Below, piece after piece: positions 37,511 to 47,598 of a DNA stretch of 64,000 nucleotides (the first letter of the stretch is position 1; every line of letters begins with the position of its first letter). The DNA comes from JAWVFM01 sp038237625 (GTDB lineage Bacteria; Actinomycetota; Thermoleophilia; Solirubrobacterales; 70-9). A program made the translations under genes and the position numbers. The notes under the pieces were generated by a model. That model was not told the DNA's origin. It ran no database searches and worked only from the letters and a program-made list of their open reading frames with translations. The stretch lies in NCBI GenBank assembly GCA_038237625.1, contig JBBRYM010000012.1:1-64000 (forward strand), in the 5' to 3' direction.

Positions 37511-37537
37511 TCTCAACAACATACGATTGCAGCACCC

Positions 37538-38284
37538 ATGGCCGACCGCGCAACGCTCTTCGTGATCCCCGGTTCTCACCCTGCGATGACCGCGCGGCTG
37601 ATGCTCGAGCGCAAGGGCGTCGAGTACCGCCGCATCGACCTCGTCCCGGTGGTCTCAAAGGGCGTGCTGCGAGCGGCGCGCTTTCCGGGCGTCACCGTGC
37701 CCGCGTTGCGCATTCAGGGTGAGCGGATCCAGGGCTCCCGCGACATCTCTCGTGGGCTCGATCGGCTGATCCCGGACCCTCCGCTTTTTCCGGCCGACCA
37801 CGTCGAGCGCGGCAAGGTGGAGGACGCCGAGCGCTGGGGGGACGAGAGCCTCCAGGCCCCGGCCCGGCGGATTCTCTGGAACGCGCTTCGGCGCGACCGC
37901 GGTCCGCTGGAGAGCTTTTCGCAGGGCGCGAAGCTTGGCGTCCCGCTCAAAGTCGCAATGGCCACGGCGGCGCCGGTGGTTGCGATGTCGGCGCGCTTCA
38001 ACGAGGCCACCGACGAGAACGTCAGGGCCGACCTCGCCGCGCTCCCCGGCTATCTCGACAAGATCGACGCCTGGATCGCCGAGGGAGTGCTGGGCGCCGA
38101 CCCGCCCAACGCGGCCGACCTTCAGATCTCGACCAGCGTACGGCTGCTGATGACCCTTGACGACCTCCGGCCCTTCATTGAGAGCCGGCCGGCCGGGCAA
38201 CTCGCGACCCGTGTGGTCCCGGACTACCCCGGCAAGGTCCCGCCAATTCTCCCGGCGCAGTGGCTCGAAGCCTTAAAGGCTTAG
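37538..38284 (+). CDS. Glutathione S-transferase-like protein
   Basis: A 248-residue protein with a thioredoxin-like N-terminal domain (TLFVIPGSHPAMTARLMLER, VTVPALRIQGERIQGSRDI with the conserved VPAL turn) and a helical C-terminal domain (about 90-235). It fits the GST superfamily N-terminal pattern, though actinobacteria usually lack glutathione, so another thiol or a non-catalytic role is likely. It is the only plus-strand gene between folK and coaX. AAGCC and GGCTT (38268-38282) form a small hairpin over its 3' end. Confidence 0.75.
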   Translation: MADRATLFVIPGSHPAMTARLMLERKGVEYRRIDLVPVVSKGVLRAARFPGVTVPALRIQGERIQGSRDISRGLDRLIPDPPLFPADHVERGKVEDAERWGDESLQAPARRILWNALRRDRGPLESFSQGAKLGVPLKVAMATAAPVVAMSARFNEATDENVRADLAALPGYLDKIDAWIAEGVLGADPPNAADLQISTSVRLLMTLDDLRPFIESRPAGQLATRVVPDYPGKVPPILPAQWLEALKA

Positions 38285-38286
38285 CC

Positions 38287-38778
38287 CTACTCCAGGGTCC
38301 CGGCAAGCTCCACACGCCCCTCATCGCCCAAGCCCGCAAGCACCTCGCGGAGATCGGTCCCGTCGGGCAGCGCCAGCTCCGGATCGAGCTCCAGCAACGG
38401 CACCAGGACGAACCGTCGGCTCGTCACCTCGGCGTGCGGCAGCCGCAATCTCTCCGTCTCCATCTCGACATCCCCCAGCAGCAACAGGTCGATGTCGATC
38501 ACCCGCGGGCCGTGGCGGGGGCCCCCGAACATCCGCCCCATCTCGGCCTCGATCGCCTTGCAGAGGTCGAGGAGATCGTCAGGGCTTCGGTCGGTTTCGA
38601 TCCGGACAACCGCATTGAGAAAATCCGCCTGCTCGAGGAATTCGCCCACCGGCTCAGTGACATAGGTGGACGAAGCCTTCCCTACGTGAATGCCGTGCTC
38701 GTTGAGAGCGTCGACGGCTGCCCTGAGGTTGGCGGGAGGATCGCCGACGTTTGAGCCAAGGCCGAGATAGCCCCTCAC
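38287..38778 (-). CDS. folK: 2-amino-4-hydroxy-6-hydroxymethyldihydropteridine diphosphokinase
   Basis: A 163-residue HPPK that transfers pyrophosphate from ATP to the pterin precursor of folate. Motifs: YLGLGSNVGDPPANLRAAVD at the N-terminus, TEPVG, FLNAVVRIET, and the signature RHGPRVIDIDLLLLGD near 92-107, followed by LPHAEVTSRRFVLVPLLEL. The GTG 38778 start overlaps the folB stop (GTGA). folP, folB and folK are three consecutive folate steps in one operon. Confidence 0.95.
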   Translation of the reverse strand: MRGYLGLGSNVGDPPANLRAAVDALNEHGIHVGKASSTYVTEPVGEFLEQADFLNAVVRIETDRSPDDLLDLCKAIEAEMGRMFGGPRHGPRVIDIDLLLLGDVEMETERLRLPHAEVTSRRFVLVPLLELDPELALPDGTDLREVLAGLGDEGRVELAGTLE

Positions 38779-39206
38779 TCCTCTTCCCCGTCGTCGTCGC
38801 CGGGTCCCCACCCACGCTCCTGGACAACCTCGACTGCGACCTCGTCGATTGCGAGCGGCAGGGGCGGCTCCGGCTTTGCCGCCCGGACGCGGACCGTTTC
38901 GGAGCCAAAGCGCTCCAGCAGGCGCTCGCCGATCACCTGGCCGAGGCGCTCCAGGGTGCGATAGCTGCGCTCAGTGGCGGCGAGGGCCACGATGTCGGCG
39001 ACCTCGCCGTAGTCGATCGTGTCCTGCACCCTGTCGGTGACTGTCGCATCGCACGAGGGGACGTCGAAGGTGACGTCGATGGCGAGCCGCTGGCCGATCT
39101 CGCGCTCGGCCTCAGTGACCCCGTGGTGCGTGTAGATCGAGAGGCCGCGTAGCGCAACCTCGACCGAGGTTTCGGTGTGGGGCTGCTCAGGCTGGTCGGG
39201 CTCCAC
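38775..39206 (-). CDS. folB: Dihydroneopterin aldolase
   Basis: A 143-residue enzyme that cleaves dihydroneopterin to hydroxymethyldihydropterin and glycolaldehyde. Typical residues appear in LRGLSIYTHHGVTEAERE, the DVTFDV strand, TIDYGEVADIV and the C-terminal VRVRAAKPEPPLP with the conserved Lys. The frame runs open through folP in another phase, so the GTG at 39206 (VEPDQPEQPHTE) is chosen, giving an N-terminal tail of about 20 residues. Ten bases after folP, overlapping folK by four. Confidence 0.93.
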   Translation of the reverse strand: MEPDQPEQPHTETSVEVALRGLSIYTHHGVTEAEREIGQRLAIDVTFDVPSCDATVTDRVQDTIDYGEVADIVALAATERSYRTLERLGQVIGERLLERFGSETVRVRAAKPEPPLPLAIDEVAVEVVQERGWGPGDDDGEEE

Positions 39207-39216
39207 GGCGAGAAAC

Positions 39217-40038
39217 CTAGTGGTTCGCCCGGGTTTGCCATTCGCGGCGGCCGAGGATGACGTCGGCGGTGAGAGCGGCGTCGCGAAGCTCCGCGACCTC
39301 GTGCACGCGGAGCACGTCGGCGCCTGCGCGCATCGCGAGGACGTTTGATGCAATCGTCGCCCCAAGCCGATCGCCCACCTCCCGGCCAGTGATGGTGCCC
39401 AGATGACTCTTCCGAGAGCTGCCGAAGACGACCGGGCGGCCGAGCTCGCGCAGCTCACCGAGGCGCCGGGTGAGCTCGAGGTTGTGCTCGACCGTCTTGC
39501 CGAAGCCGATGCCGGGATCGATCCAGATCCGCTCCTCTGCGACGCCCTGCATCATGGCGTGCTCGATCCGCTCGGCGAGAAACGCCTTGACGTCGTCGAC
39601 AACATCCTCGTAGCGAGGGTCGTCCTGCATCGTTCGCGGCGTCCCCAGCATGTGCATGAGGATCACGTCGCAGTTGCGGTCGGCGCAGAGGTCGGCGAGA
39701 TCGACGTCTCCGCGAAGAGCGGTGACGTCGTTGACGATGGTGGCGCCGGCGTCGAGGGCGGCGGCTGCGACCGGTGCTTTGGACGTGTCGATCGAGATCA
39801 GCGGACGCGGCTCCTGGAATTCGGTGAGGGCAGCGATGACCGGGGTCGTCCTGGCGATCTCGTCCTCCGCGCTCACCTCGACGGCGCCAGGCCTCGTGGA
39901 CTCGCCGCCGATGTCGAGGATGTCCGCGCCATCGCCCGCGAGCTGCCGGCCGTGCTCGATCGCCGCCTCGGCGTCGAGGTAGAGCCCCCCGTCCGAGAAC
40001 GAGTCGGGGGTGACGTTGACGATCCCCATCAGCTTCAT
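39217..40038 (-). CDS. folP: Dihydropteroate synthase
   Basis: A 273-residue TIM-barrel enzyme that condenses p-aminobenzoate with the pterin pyrophosphate; it is the sulfonamide target. Both signatures are clear: MGIVNVTPDSFSDGG at the start and DILDIGGESTRPGA near 40-53. WIDPGIGFGKTVEHN and FGSSRKS near the end complete the active site. ATG 40038 matches the family start; an in-frame TTG at 40077 would add 13 residues. First gene of folP-folB-folK, downstream of ftsH. Confidence 0.95.
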   Translation of the reverse strand: MKLMGIVNVTPDSFSDGGLYLDAEAAIEHGRQLAGDGADILDIGGESTRPGAVEVSAEDEIARTTPVIAALTEFQEPRPLISIDTSKAPVAAAALDAGATIVNDVTALRGDVDLADLCADRNCDVILMHMLGTPRTMQDDPRYEDVVDDVKAFLAERIEHAMMQGVAEERIWIDPGIGFGKTVEHNLELTRRLGELRELGRPVVFGSSRKSHLGTITGREVGDRLGATIASNVLAMRAGADVLRVHEVAELRDAALTADVILGRREWQTRANH

Positions 40039-40163
40039 TGCGGCCGTTTCATGGAGCTTGTGCGTTTCCGGTGGCAATGGCCACCATAAGTGCGCAACCT
40101 CTCCCCGAAGCCGCCGCGCCGGCCACCCTCAGTGAATTTCGAGGGACGCGCAGGCCCGGGAGC

Positions 40164-42101
<1,938 letters not shown>

Positions 42102-42226
42102 GTCTCTGGCTCGCGTCCTTCGGTTTCGGGGATGCGCAGATCGATTCGTTGCCCGCGCAGCCTCGGATCAGCGTACCAGGGCAGCATGCCCGCCCAAGTC
42201 CCCTCCGAGCTTGCGAAAGCCCCTGC

Positions 42227-42766
42227 TCAGGCCGGTTCGTCGAGCGCCGCAACGAAGCCGAGGTTGCGGTAGCGCTGGGCGTAATCGAGCCCGTAACCGA
42301 CCGCGAAGCGGTTGGGGATCTCGAAGCCCACGTATTTGATCGGCAGATCGACGCGCCGGCGCTCGGGCTTCGTCAGCAGCGCGCACACCTCGAGCGAGCT
42401 GGGATCGCGCGCCTGCAGGTTTCGCAAAAGATATTGGAGGGTCAGCCCGGAGTCGATGATGTCCTCCACGATCACGACGTCGCGACCCTCGATCGAGGAA
42501 TCGAGGTCCTTGTGGATGCGCACAACACCGGAGGAGTCGGTGGCCGAGCCGTAGCTCGAAACCGCCATGAAATCCACCTCGCACGGAATCTCCAGCGCGC
42601 GCATCAGGTCGGCAAGGAAGAGCACCGCGCCGCGCAGCACCCCGACGAGGACCAGGTCACGACCTGCGTAGTCGCGGCTGATCTCGGCGCCCAGCTCGAC
42701 CACCCGCCGCTGGAGGTCCTCCGCCGGGACGAGGACCTCGCCGATCTCGCGTTCAGGTTCCGGCAC
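42227..42766 (-). CDS. hpt: Hypoxanthine phosphoribosyltransferase
   Basis: A 179-residue type I phosphoribosyltransferase for purine salvage (hypoxanthine or guanine to IMP/GMP). The PRPP-binding motif VVIVEDIIDSGLTLQYLL is near 98-115. SSYGSATDSSG and LVGVLRGAVLFLADL are also typical. The frame is open further upstream inside tilS; GTG 42766 gives the usual length and a 14-base overlap with tilS. The tilS-hpt-ftsH order is one of the most conserved in Gram-positive bacteria. Confidence 0.94.
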   Translation of the reverse strand: MPEPEREIGEVLVPAEDLQRRVVELGAEISRDYAGRDLVLVGVLRGAVLFLADLMRALEIPCEVDFMAVSSYGSATDSSGVVRIHKDLDSSIEGRDVVIVEDIIDSGLTLQYLLRNLQARDPSSLEVCALLTKPERRRVDLPIKYVGFEIPNRFAVGYGLDYAQRYRNLGFVAALDEPA

Positions 42767-44120
42767 GATCCGGGCGCGCGGACAGGACGACGACCTCGGT
42801 TGACTCCGGCGAGAGCCTGAAGTCTTCGCCCACGGCAACCCCCGGGATCCAGGCGATCCGCCCTCGAGCGAAGACAATCGGGATCTCGCGACGCGCGGAC
42901 CGGGGAACTCCGCCGTCCGTGAACACGTCCTGGATGCTCTTGGTGCCCCCGAGCCCGAGCGGCCTCATGGTGTCGCCGTCGCGCCAGGTGCGGACCTCGA
43001 GGCGATCGCCGACCGCCGCCGCGTCGAGCGTGGCGAGCGCCGGGCCCGCGGGTTCGACCGGCGCGGGATGAAGCTCGGCGCGAACCTCCCAGTCGCCGAT
43101 GCGGCAGGTTCCCGGGACTCCCATCGCGGCCGGCGCCGGGGCAGGGGCGGCGTCGGCAAGGCTCTGCGTTTCGAAACGAATGGTGCCGGCCTCGGCAATC
43201 GCGCGAACGCCCCCGGCCAGCTCCACCACGCCGCCAGTGGGAGAGCTGCCGAGACGCAGGATCTCCGCCGCGCGCTCGCGGCTCATCGCCACCGCCTTTC
43301 CGGCCGCACGCTCGGCCAGCGCCCGCAGGCCAAGTCGTCGCAGGGCGGGCTCGAGCTCGGCGAGCCGCGTGGCCTCGATGCCGACCGCTCCCGGGCCGGC
43401 GCCCGCTTCGCCCAGAGCCTCCAGCACCACCCGCTCCAGTAGCTCCGCCTCCTCGTTCAATTCCGCCTGGGTCTCGGCGACGTTGGTCTCGAGGGCCCGG
43501 CTCAGCTCAGAGAGCACCGGAATGACCTCTGCCCGGATGCGGTTGCGGGCGAAGGCGGGCGCCTCGTTGCTCTCGTCGTCGGCGAACGGCAGCCCGGCGG
43601 CCGTAGCGAGTGCCCGAATCTCGGCTCGTGACATTGCGAGCAGCGGGCGAACGACCCGGCCGGAGCGCGCGGGCAACGCCCGTAGCGCACGCGACCCGGG
43701 CGAGGCCGCCAGCCGGTAGAGCACGGTTTCCGCCAGATCGCTGCGGGTGTGCCCGGTGGCGACCCAGTCGGAACGAGTGCGGTTTCGCAGCCGCTCCGCC
43801 GCCTCGTAGCGGGCGCTCCTGGCGAGCGCCTGGAGGTTGCCCTGGCTGAGGGTCGGGCGCTCGACGTGCAGGTCGATCCGCAGGGCCCCGCAGAGAGCGC
43901 GGGCGACTCGCTCGCCTTGGTCCGCCGATTCGCGAAGCCGGTAGTTGACGTGCAGGGCGTGGACGTTCGGGGCCCCCAATGCGCGCGCGACCCCCGCCGC
44001 AGCACACGCGGAGTCGGCGCCGCCCGACACCATCACCACCCCGGTGGAATGGGCGTCGACCAGCCCGCTGCGGCGAACCGCGCCGGCAAGCCGCTCGAGA
44101 GCCTCCTCCTTGGCGAGCAT
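42753..44120 (-). CDS. tilS: tRNA(Ile)-lysidine synthase
   Basis: A 455-residue N-type ATP pyrophosphatase that converts C34 of the tRNA-Ile(CAU) anticodon to lysidine. The PP-loop motif SGGADS is at 32-37. ATGHTRSDLAETVLYRLA (usual H-x-x-D-D-x-x-E replaced by HTRSDLAE) and the C-terminal TilS domain with LGLGGTKSIQDVF and VPRSARREIPIV follow. The longer form with the C-terminal domain is the Bacillus/E. coli type. ATG 44120. First gene of the tilS-hpt-ftsH block. Confidence 0.93.
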   Translation of the reverse strand: MLAKEEALERLAGAVRRSGLVDAHSTGVVMVSGGADSACAAAGVARALGAPNVHALHVNYRLRESADQGERVARALCGALRIDLHVERPTLSQGNLQALARSARYEAAERLRNRTRSDWVATGHTRSDLAETVLYRLAASPGSRALRALPARSGRVVRPLLAMSRAEIRALATAAGLPFADDESNEAPAFARNRIRAEVIPVLSELSRALETNVAETQAELNEEAELLERVVLEALGEAGAGPGAVGIEATRLAELEPALRRLGLRALAERAAGKAVAMSRERAAEILRLGSSPTGGVVELAGGVRAIAEAGTIRFETQSLADAAPAPAPAAMGVPGTCRIGDWEVRAELHPAPVEPAGPALATLDAAAVGDRLEVRTWRDGDTMRPLGLGGTKSIQDVFTDGGVPRSARREIPIVFARGRIAWIPGVAVGEDFRLSPESTEVVVLSARPDRAGT

Positions 44121-44133
44121 CGCGGCGCGATGT

Positions 44134-44163
44134 TAGTGCTCGGCGCGGCTGCGTCGAGCACTA
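44134..44163. repeat. 9-bp inverted repeat upstream of tilS
   Basis: TAGTGCTCG (44134-44142) and CGAGCACTA (44155-44163) form a perfect 9-bp stem with a 12-base loop in the 74-base gap between the cyclase stop and tilS. A further GTGCTCGGCG copy follows at 44166. It may terminate the cyclase transcript. Confidence 0.5.
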
Positions 44164-44194
44164 CGGTGCTCGGCGTAGTCGGTGCCAGCGAGAC

Positions 44195-45409
44195 TCACTC
44201 CTCGAATTCGCGTGGCTCGGGTTCATGCTCGCGGGCTCGTGCGACGAAGAGCTCGACGGGCTGCGGAAAGCCCTTCAGCTCGACCTCGCCGATTGGGTCG
44301 AACCGAATGTATCCCGAGGTCCCGACCGCGTCCGCCACCGCCGCTGTGACCAGGACCTCTCCGCCGAGCGCACGGGCCACGACGCGATGAGTCAGGTTGA
44401 CCTCGCCGCCGAAATAGTCGGCGTCGCGATAGACGGCACGGCCGTAGTGCAGGCCGACGCGCGGCTGGGGACGGGAGGGGAACAGCGCGAGGAAGCCGAC
44501 CGCCCACTCGGTCAACGTGATCGGGTCGGGCGAGACGATCATCACCTCGTCGCCGATCGTCTTCACAATCGACGCCTCGACCGGGAGCGTGGCTTCCACG
44601 GTTTCGACGAAGCGCTCGACGAGATCCAGCGCTTCCTCGTCGCCCTCCTCCTCGGTGTAACGGGTGAAGCCGGTGAGATCGACAAAGCAAAACGCCATCT
44701 GGACCCGCCCGAGCTGGCGCGATCCGGCAAGCTCGGCCTCCATGTGGCCGACCACGTCCTGCTCGATGAAAAACCGCAGATAACGCGTGTGGACGTATTC
44801 CATGAGCGGAGACGAGAGCGGCAGGACCGTCTTGACCAGGTCCTCCATCTGCTCGGAGATCTCCGGAGCCGACGCGCCCCCGCGGATCAGCGGCTCGTGC
44901 ACGTATAAATGGAGCAGCCGCACCTCGGCGTCGGCGATCCTGCGAATGGACTGCGCGTAGACGCGGACCAACTGCAGGAGCGCCACCAGAGGGATGCCCG
45001 CGGAGAGGCTTTCGCCGATCCGCTCCATCGCCTCAGCGTCCTGGCTCGTCAGCTTCCGCTCGCGGGTCGTCGGCGTTCCGAGCAGCTGCATGAAGCGCTC
45101 GACGAGCGCCTCCTCCATCCCGGCCGACTCCGCGACCTCGGCAGGGGTGTAGTCGCGGCCAGTCGCAGGCAGGAGGTCCTCGATGAAGCCGAAGGAGAGC
45201 CTCCCCTCGCGGCCCGCGGCCCGAAGCTCCTCGAGGGTATGCCCGCGCTCGCGCATGCGCGCCACCACCCGGGCCTGAACCGCAGCCGCACGAGTCCAGT
45301 TGCCACGACGCAGCTGGATCACGCCCGCGCGCGCCCAGCGCTGAAGCGTGGAGGTGGAGACCCCCGCGAGCTCCGCGGCCTCCTGAAGCGAAATTGCCTC
45401 TTCGGCCAA
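44195..45409 (-). CDS. MerR-type HTH fused to a class III adenylate/guanylate cyclase
   Basis: A 404-residue fusion. Residues 1-75 are a MerR-type winged helix (ISLQEAAELAGVSTSTLQRW, HTLEELRAA). About 85-225 is a helical region resembling the adenylate-cyclase regulatory domain (YTPAEVAESAGMEEALVERF). About 236-390 is the cyclase catalytic domain: FVDLTGFTRYT with metal ligand D244, KTIGDEVMIVS with D287, and GLHYGRAVYRDADYFGGEVN. No membrane segment is seen, so it is cytoplasmic. A DNA-binding or ligand-binding HTH may gate cyclic-nucleotide synthesis. An unusual hairpin-rich leader precedes ATG 45409. Confidence 0.85.
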   Translation of the reverse strand: MAEEAISLQEAAELAGVSTSTLQRWARAGVIQLRRGNWTRAAAVQARVVARMRERGHTLEELRAAGREGRLSFGFIEDLLPATGRDYTPAEVAESAGMEEALVERFMQLLGTPTTRERKLTSQDAEAMERIGESLSAGIPLVALLQLVRVYAQSIRRIADAEVRLLHLYVHEPLIRGGASAPEISEQMEDLVKTVLPLSSPLMEYVHTRYLRFFIEQDVVGHMEAELAGSRQLGRVQMAFCFVDLTGFTRYTEEEGDEEALDLVERFVETVEATLPVEASIVKTIGDEVMIVSPDPITLTEWAVGFLALFPSRPQPRVGLHYGRAVYRDADYFGGEVNLTHRVVARALGGEVLVTAAVADAVGTSGYIRFDPIGEVELKGFPQPVELFVARAREHEPEPREFEE

Positions 45410-45419
45410 GGGGGTGATT

Positions 45420-45663
45420 TTAGTTGGGGTCGACTAACGACCCAGGGGAGTGGTTCTCCCTGGAATTACTTGCGGACGGCTTCGCCGCCCTTACACGCTG
45501 CTTTCGGACCTAAAGGTCCTCAGCTCATAAATGGAGCGACGGGGTCGGGCCCCGTCGCTCGGCGGGCTGTCGGCCCGCACCGTCGGCCTTCGGCGCCTTT
45601 GGCGCCTCGCGCTCCGGCCGTCGCCCCAGTCGCCGAAGGGCGGATGGCCGGCCCACTCTGGCC
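45420..45663. other. Array of at least seven adjacent hairpins in a 332-base gene-free gap
   Basis: The gap 45410-45741 has no convincing gene. Perfect or near-perfect stems follow one another: CCAGGG/CCCTGG (45442-45463), CGGC/GCCG (45477-45487), GCTG..GGACCT/AGGTCC..CAGC (45497-45524), GAGCGACGGGG/CCCCGTCGCTC (45534-45560, 11 bp), GCGGGC/GCCCGC (45562-45578), GGCGCC/GGCGCC (45592-45606), and CCGGCC..CGCCC/GGGCG..GGCCGG (45614-45651). This is far denser than in other gaps. A structured RNA, a regulatory leader of the cyclase gene (minus strand) or a repeat element are all possible. Confidence 0.55.
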
Positions 45664-45741
45664 TTGAATTTCTCCGAGTGCCAGCCTACGCCCGGGCGCA
45701 GCCCCCGTCAAGCCCCACCGGGGACGGTCCCTCAGGGCCCG

Positions 45742-46191
45742 TCACTCGACGGCGAGCTCGGGGCTCTCCTCGCGAACGGCGGCCCTGTAGGGATCGACGA
45801 GCAACCGCAGTGCCGGTATGTAAAGCAGCGTGAATCGGGGATCCCCGTCCACCCTCACGCGACCCCTCGCAACTGCGATCGCAAGGCTCTCGCGACCCTG
45901 GAGGAAGCGATTGGCGATCTCCGAATCCAGGCGCATCACCAGCCGCGGGTTCCACCCGTCCGAGTCCTCGAATCCCCACCGGATGTGGCGCTCGCCGCTT
46001 GGAACGCTCGCGACGTTGAGAACGCAGGCCACGTCGGGGATCTCGAATCGGATGCGGATACCGCTGGCCCGCATCAGCGCGCCGGAGCGCTCGTCGCCGT
46101 CGAGCTTGCGAAGAGCCAGGTCGAGAATCCGCGCGAACTGAGCGGAGCTGGAATACACCTGCGCCCGCCTGGCTTCCTTGATGGCCGTCAC
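45742..46191 (-). CDS. SCP2-like lipid-carrier domain protein
   Basis: A 149-residue protein that resembles a stand-alone SCP2 sterol-carrier domain: GIRIRFEIPDVACVLNVAS, LVMRLDSEIANRFLQGRES and GRVRVDGDPRFTLLYIPAL follow the family's ligand-binding pattern. The N-terminal helix is about 1-30. The frame is open to 46323, but GTG 46191 removes an unrelated Arg-rich stretch. It lies 52 bases after an acyltransferase gene on the same strand, echoing the SCP2-acyltransferase pair at 14.5-16.8 kb. Ligand unknown. Confidence 0.68.
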   Translation of the reverse strand: MTAIKEARRAQVYSSSAQFARILDLALRKLDGDERSGALMRASGIRIRFEIPDVACVLNVASVPSGERHIRWGFEDSDGWNPRLVMRLDSEIANRFLQGRESLAIAVARGRVRVDGDPRFTLLYIPALRLLVDPYRAAVREESPELAVE

Positions 46192-46243
46192 TCCTCTTGC
46201 TCCCGTCTCGGAGTGTATTTCCCGAAACCGCCAGGAGATCCGG

Positions 46244-47224
46244 TTACCAGTAGGCCGGGCCCCGCTTGGCGACGTTCTCGCCGAGCCTGGCCTGCAGGGT
46301 CGTGCGGACGCTCTCGGCCACATCGATCAGGGTCAATCGGTCGCCCGCGGCCTCGGGGCCCAGGCCAGCCAAGTCGACCGGCTCGCAGAACTCGATGCGC
46401 CATTTGGAGGGCATCGGAACCAGGCCGAGTGGCCCCAGCCAGGGGAACGTCGGAGTGATCGGCACGTGCGGAGCGCCGGTGAGCCGCGCAAGCCGCTTGC
46501 TCTCACCGAGCTTCGGATAGATCTCCTCGGCGCCCACGATCGCGACCGGGATGATCGGTGCCCCCGCTTCCAGCGCCGTCTCGACAAAGCTTCCGCGACC
46601 AAACGAGCGCAGGCGATAGCGCTCCGAGAACGGCTTCACCGCACCGCGGCCGACCTCGGGGTGGATGATCAGGATCTCATCGCGGCGAAGCAAGCGCCGG
46701 GCGAGCGCCGGCGCGGCCCCGACGCCCCCGAGCCGGCGCACGAGCGTCGAGATCAGCGGCAGCGACAGGAGCCAGTCCGACACCTGAAACCGCGGCCAGC
46801 GCGGCAGCGGATGGCCCTTCATCAGCGCAACCGACACCATCGCCGCATCGAACGGCAAGAGCGAACCCGAGTCGTTCGCCACAAGCAGCGCGCGGCCGTG
46901 CGCCGGAACGTTGGCGGCTCCCTCTGCCTCGATCCGCCACCAGAACCTGTAGAGCAGGTCGGCGAACGGGTATGCGGCCTCGGCGTAGGCCTCGTCGAAC
47001 CCCCAGGGATCGGGCCTCGACTCCTCCGTGGCGGCGCGCACGAGGGCCTCGACCGCGTCGCGCAGGCCGGCGGGCAGGGTCGCGGCGGCAGCGTCGGTTG
47101 CGGAAGCGGGGCCCAGGCCATCTTCGATGCCGACGCGGACGTCCTTGATGAAGTCGGCGAGCAGCTCGGCGGCGGCGACGTGCTGTTCGCCGGGGGGGTC
47201 GCCCACCGGCGGCTTGGTAACCAT
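46244..47224 (-). CDS. Lysophospholipid acyltransferase family protein with altered active-site motif
   Basis: A 326-residue LPLAT-superfamily protein (GFDEAYAEAAYPFADLLYRF, AGAPIIPVAIVGAEEIYP). The family motif NH-SG-LP-D reads NDSGSLLPFD at 117-126: the catalytic His is replaced by Asp (D118) and one residue is inserted. The second block reads HPEVGRGAVKPF rather than FPEGTR. The protein may be inactive or use other residues. It starts two bases after the coiled-coil gene at 47227, so one operon of four minus-strand genes (47891 to 45742) is likely. Confidence 0.8.
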   Translation of the reverse strand: MVTKPPVGDPPGEQHVAAAELLADFIKDVRVGIEDGLGPASATDAAAATLPAGLRDAVEALVRAATEESRPDPWGFDEAYAEAAYPFADLLYRFWWRIEAEGAANVPAHGRALLVANDSGSLLPFDAAMVSVALMKGHPLPRWPRFQVSDWLLSLPLISTLVRRLGGVGAAPALARRLLRRDEILIIHPEVGRGAVKPFSERYRLRSFGRGSFVETALEAGAPIIPVAIVGAEEIYPKLGESKRLARLTGAPHVPITPTFPWLGPLGLVPMPSKWRIEFCEPVDLAGLGPEAAGDRLTLIDVAESVRTTLQARLGENVAKRGPAYW

Positions 47225-47226
47225 GT

Positions 47227-47598
47227 CTAACCCTCAGGCTTAGACTTAGATTCGGTCCCCAGCAGCTCCTCGATGGACGCCAGCCTGCGCTCCAAGACCT
47301 CGAGGCGCTTGGCGATCTCTCCGCGAGCCTCCTGACCACGGCGCTCGATGGCGGCCCCCGCCTCCTGGCCCCGCCTGGTCAGCTCCGCGCCGGCCTCCTG
47401 GCCGCGGCGGGTCACCTCGTCCCGCGCCTCGCGGCCGCGGCGAACGATCTCGTCGAGGAGCTCGGCCCTACGCCCGCCCGCAATCGCGCTGGAGCCGGCC
47501 TTCGCGGAGCGCTCAGCCGCCGCGAGCGTGCTCTCGATCGCGCTGCGAAGCGTTTCGCCCAGGCCTCGCTCGGAGGCCGTGGGTTCAGGGCGGTTCAC
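47227..47598 (-). CDS. Coiled-coil protein with 11-residue repeats
   Basis: A 123-residue hydrophilic protein of unknown function. Residues about 52-105 are tandem 11-residue units of the form RRG(R/Q)EA-x-x-E-(hydrophobic)-x, at least four copies (RRGREARDEVT, RRGQEAGAELT, RRGQEAGAAIE, RRGQEARGEIA), ending in a leucine-rich coil (LEVLERRLASIEELLG). Such 11-mer repeats form amphipathic helices that can lie on lipid surfaces, as in apolipoproteins or phasin-like proteins. No membrane helix. Its ATG overlaps the upstream gene's stop. Next gene is an acyltransferase, which suits a lipid-surface role (inference). Confidence 0.72.
   Translation of the reverse strand: MNRPEPTASERGLGETLRSAIESTLAAAERSAKAGSSAIAGGRRAELLDEIVRRGREARDEVTRRGQEAGAELTRRGQEAGAAIERRGQEARGEIAKRLEVLERRLASIEELLGTESKSKPEG

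Noticed and set aside
47227..47480. CRISPR-like repeat in the 11-mer protein gene
   Set aside because: The periodicity is 33 bases and in frame, with protein-level conservation; there are no spacers.
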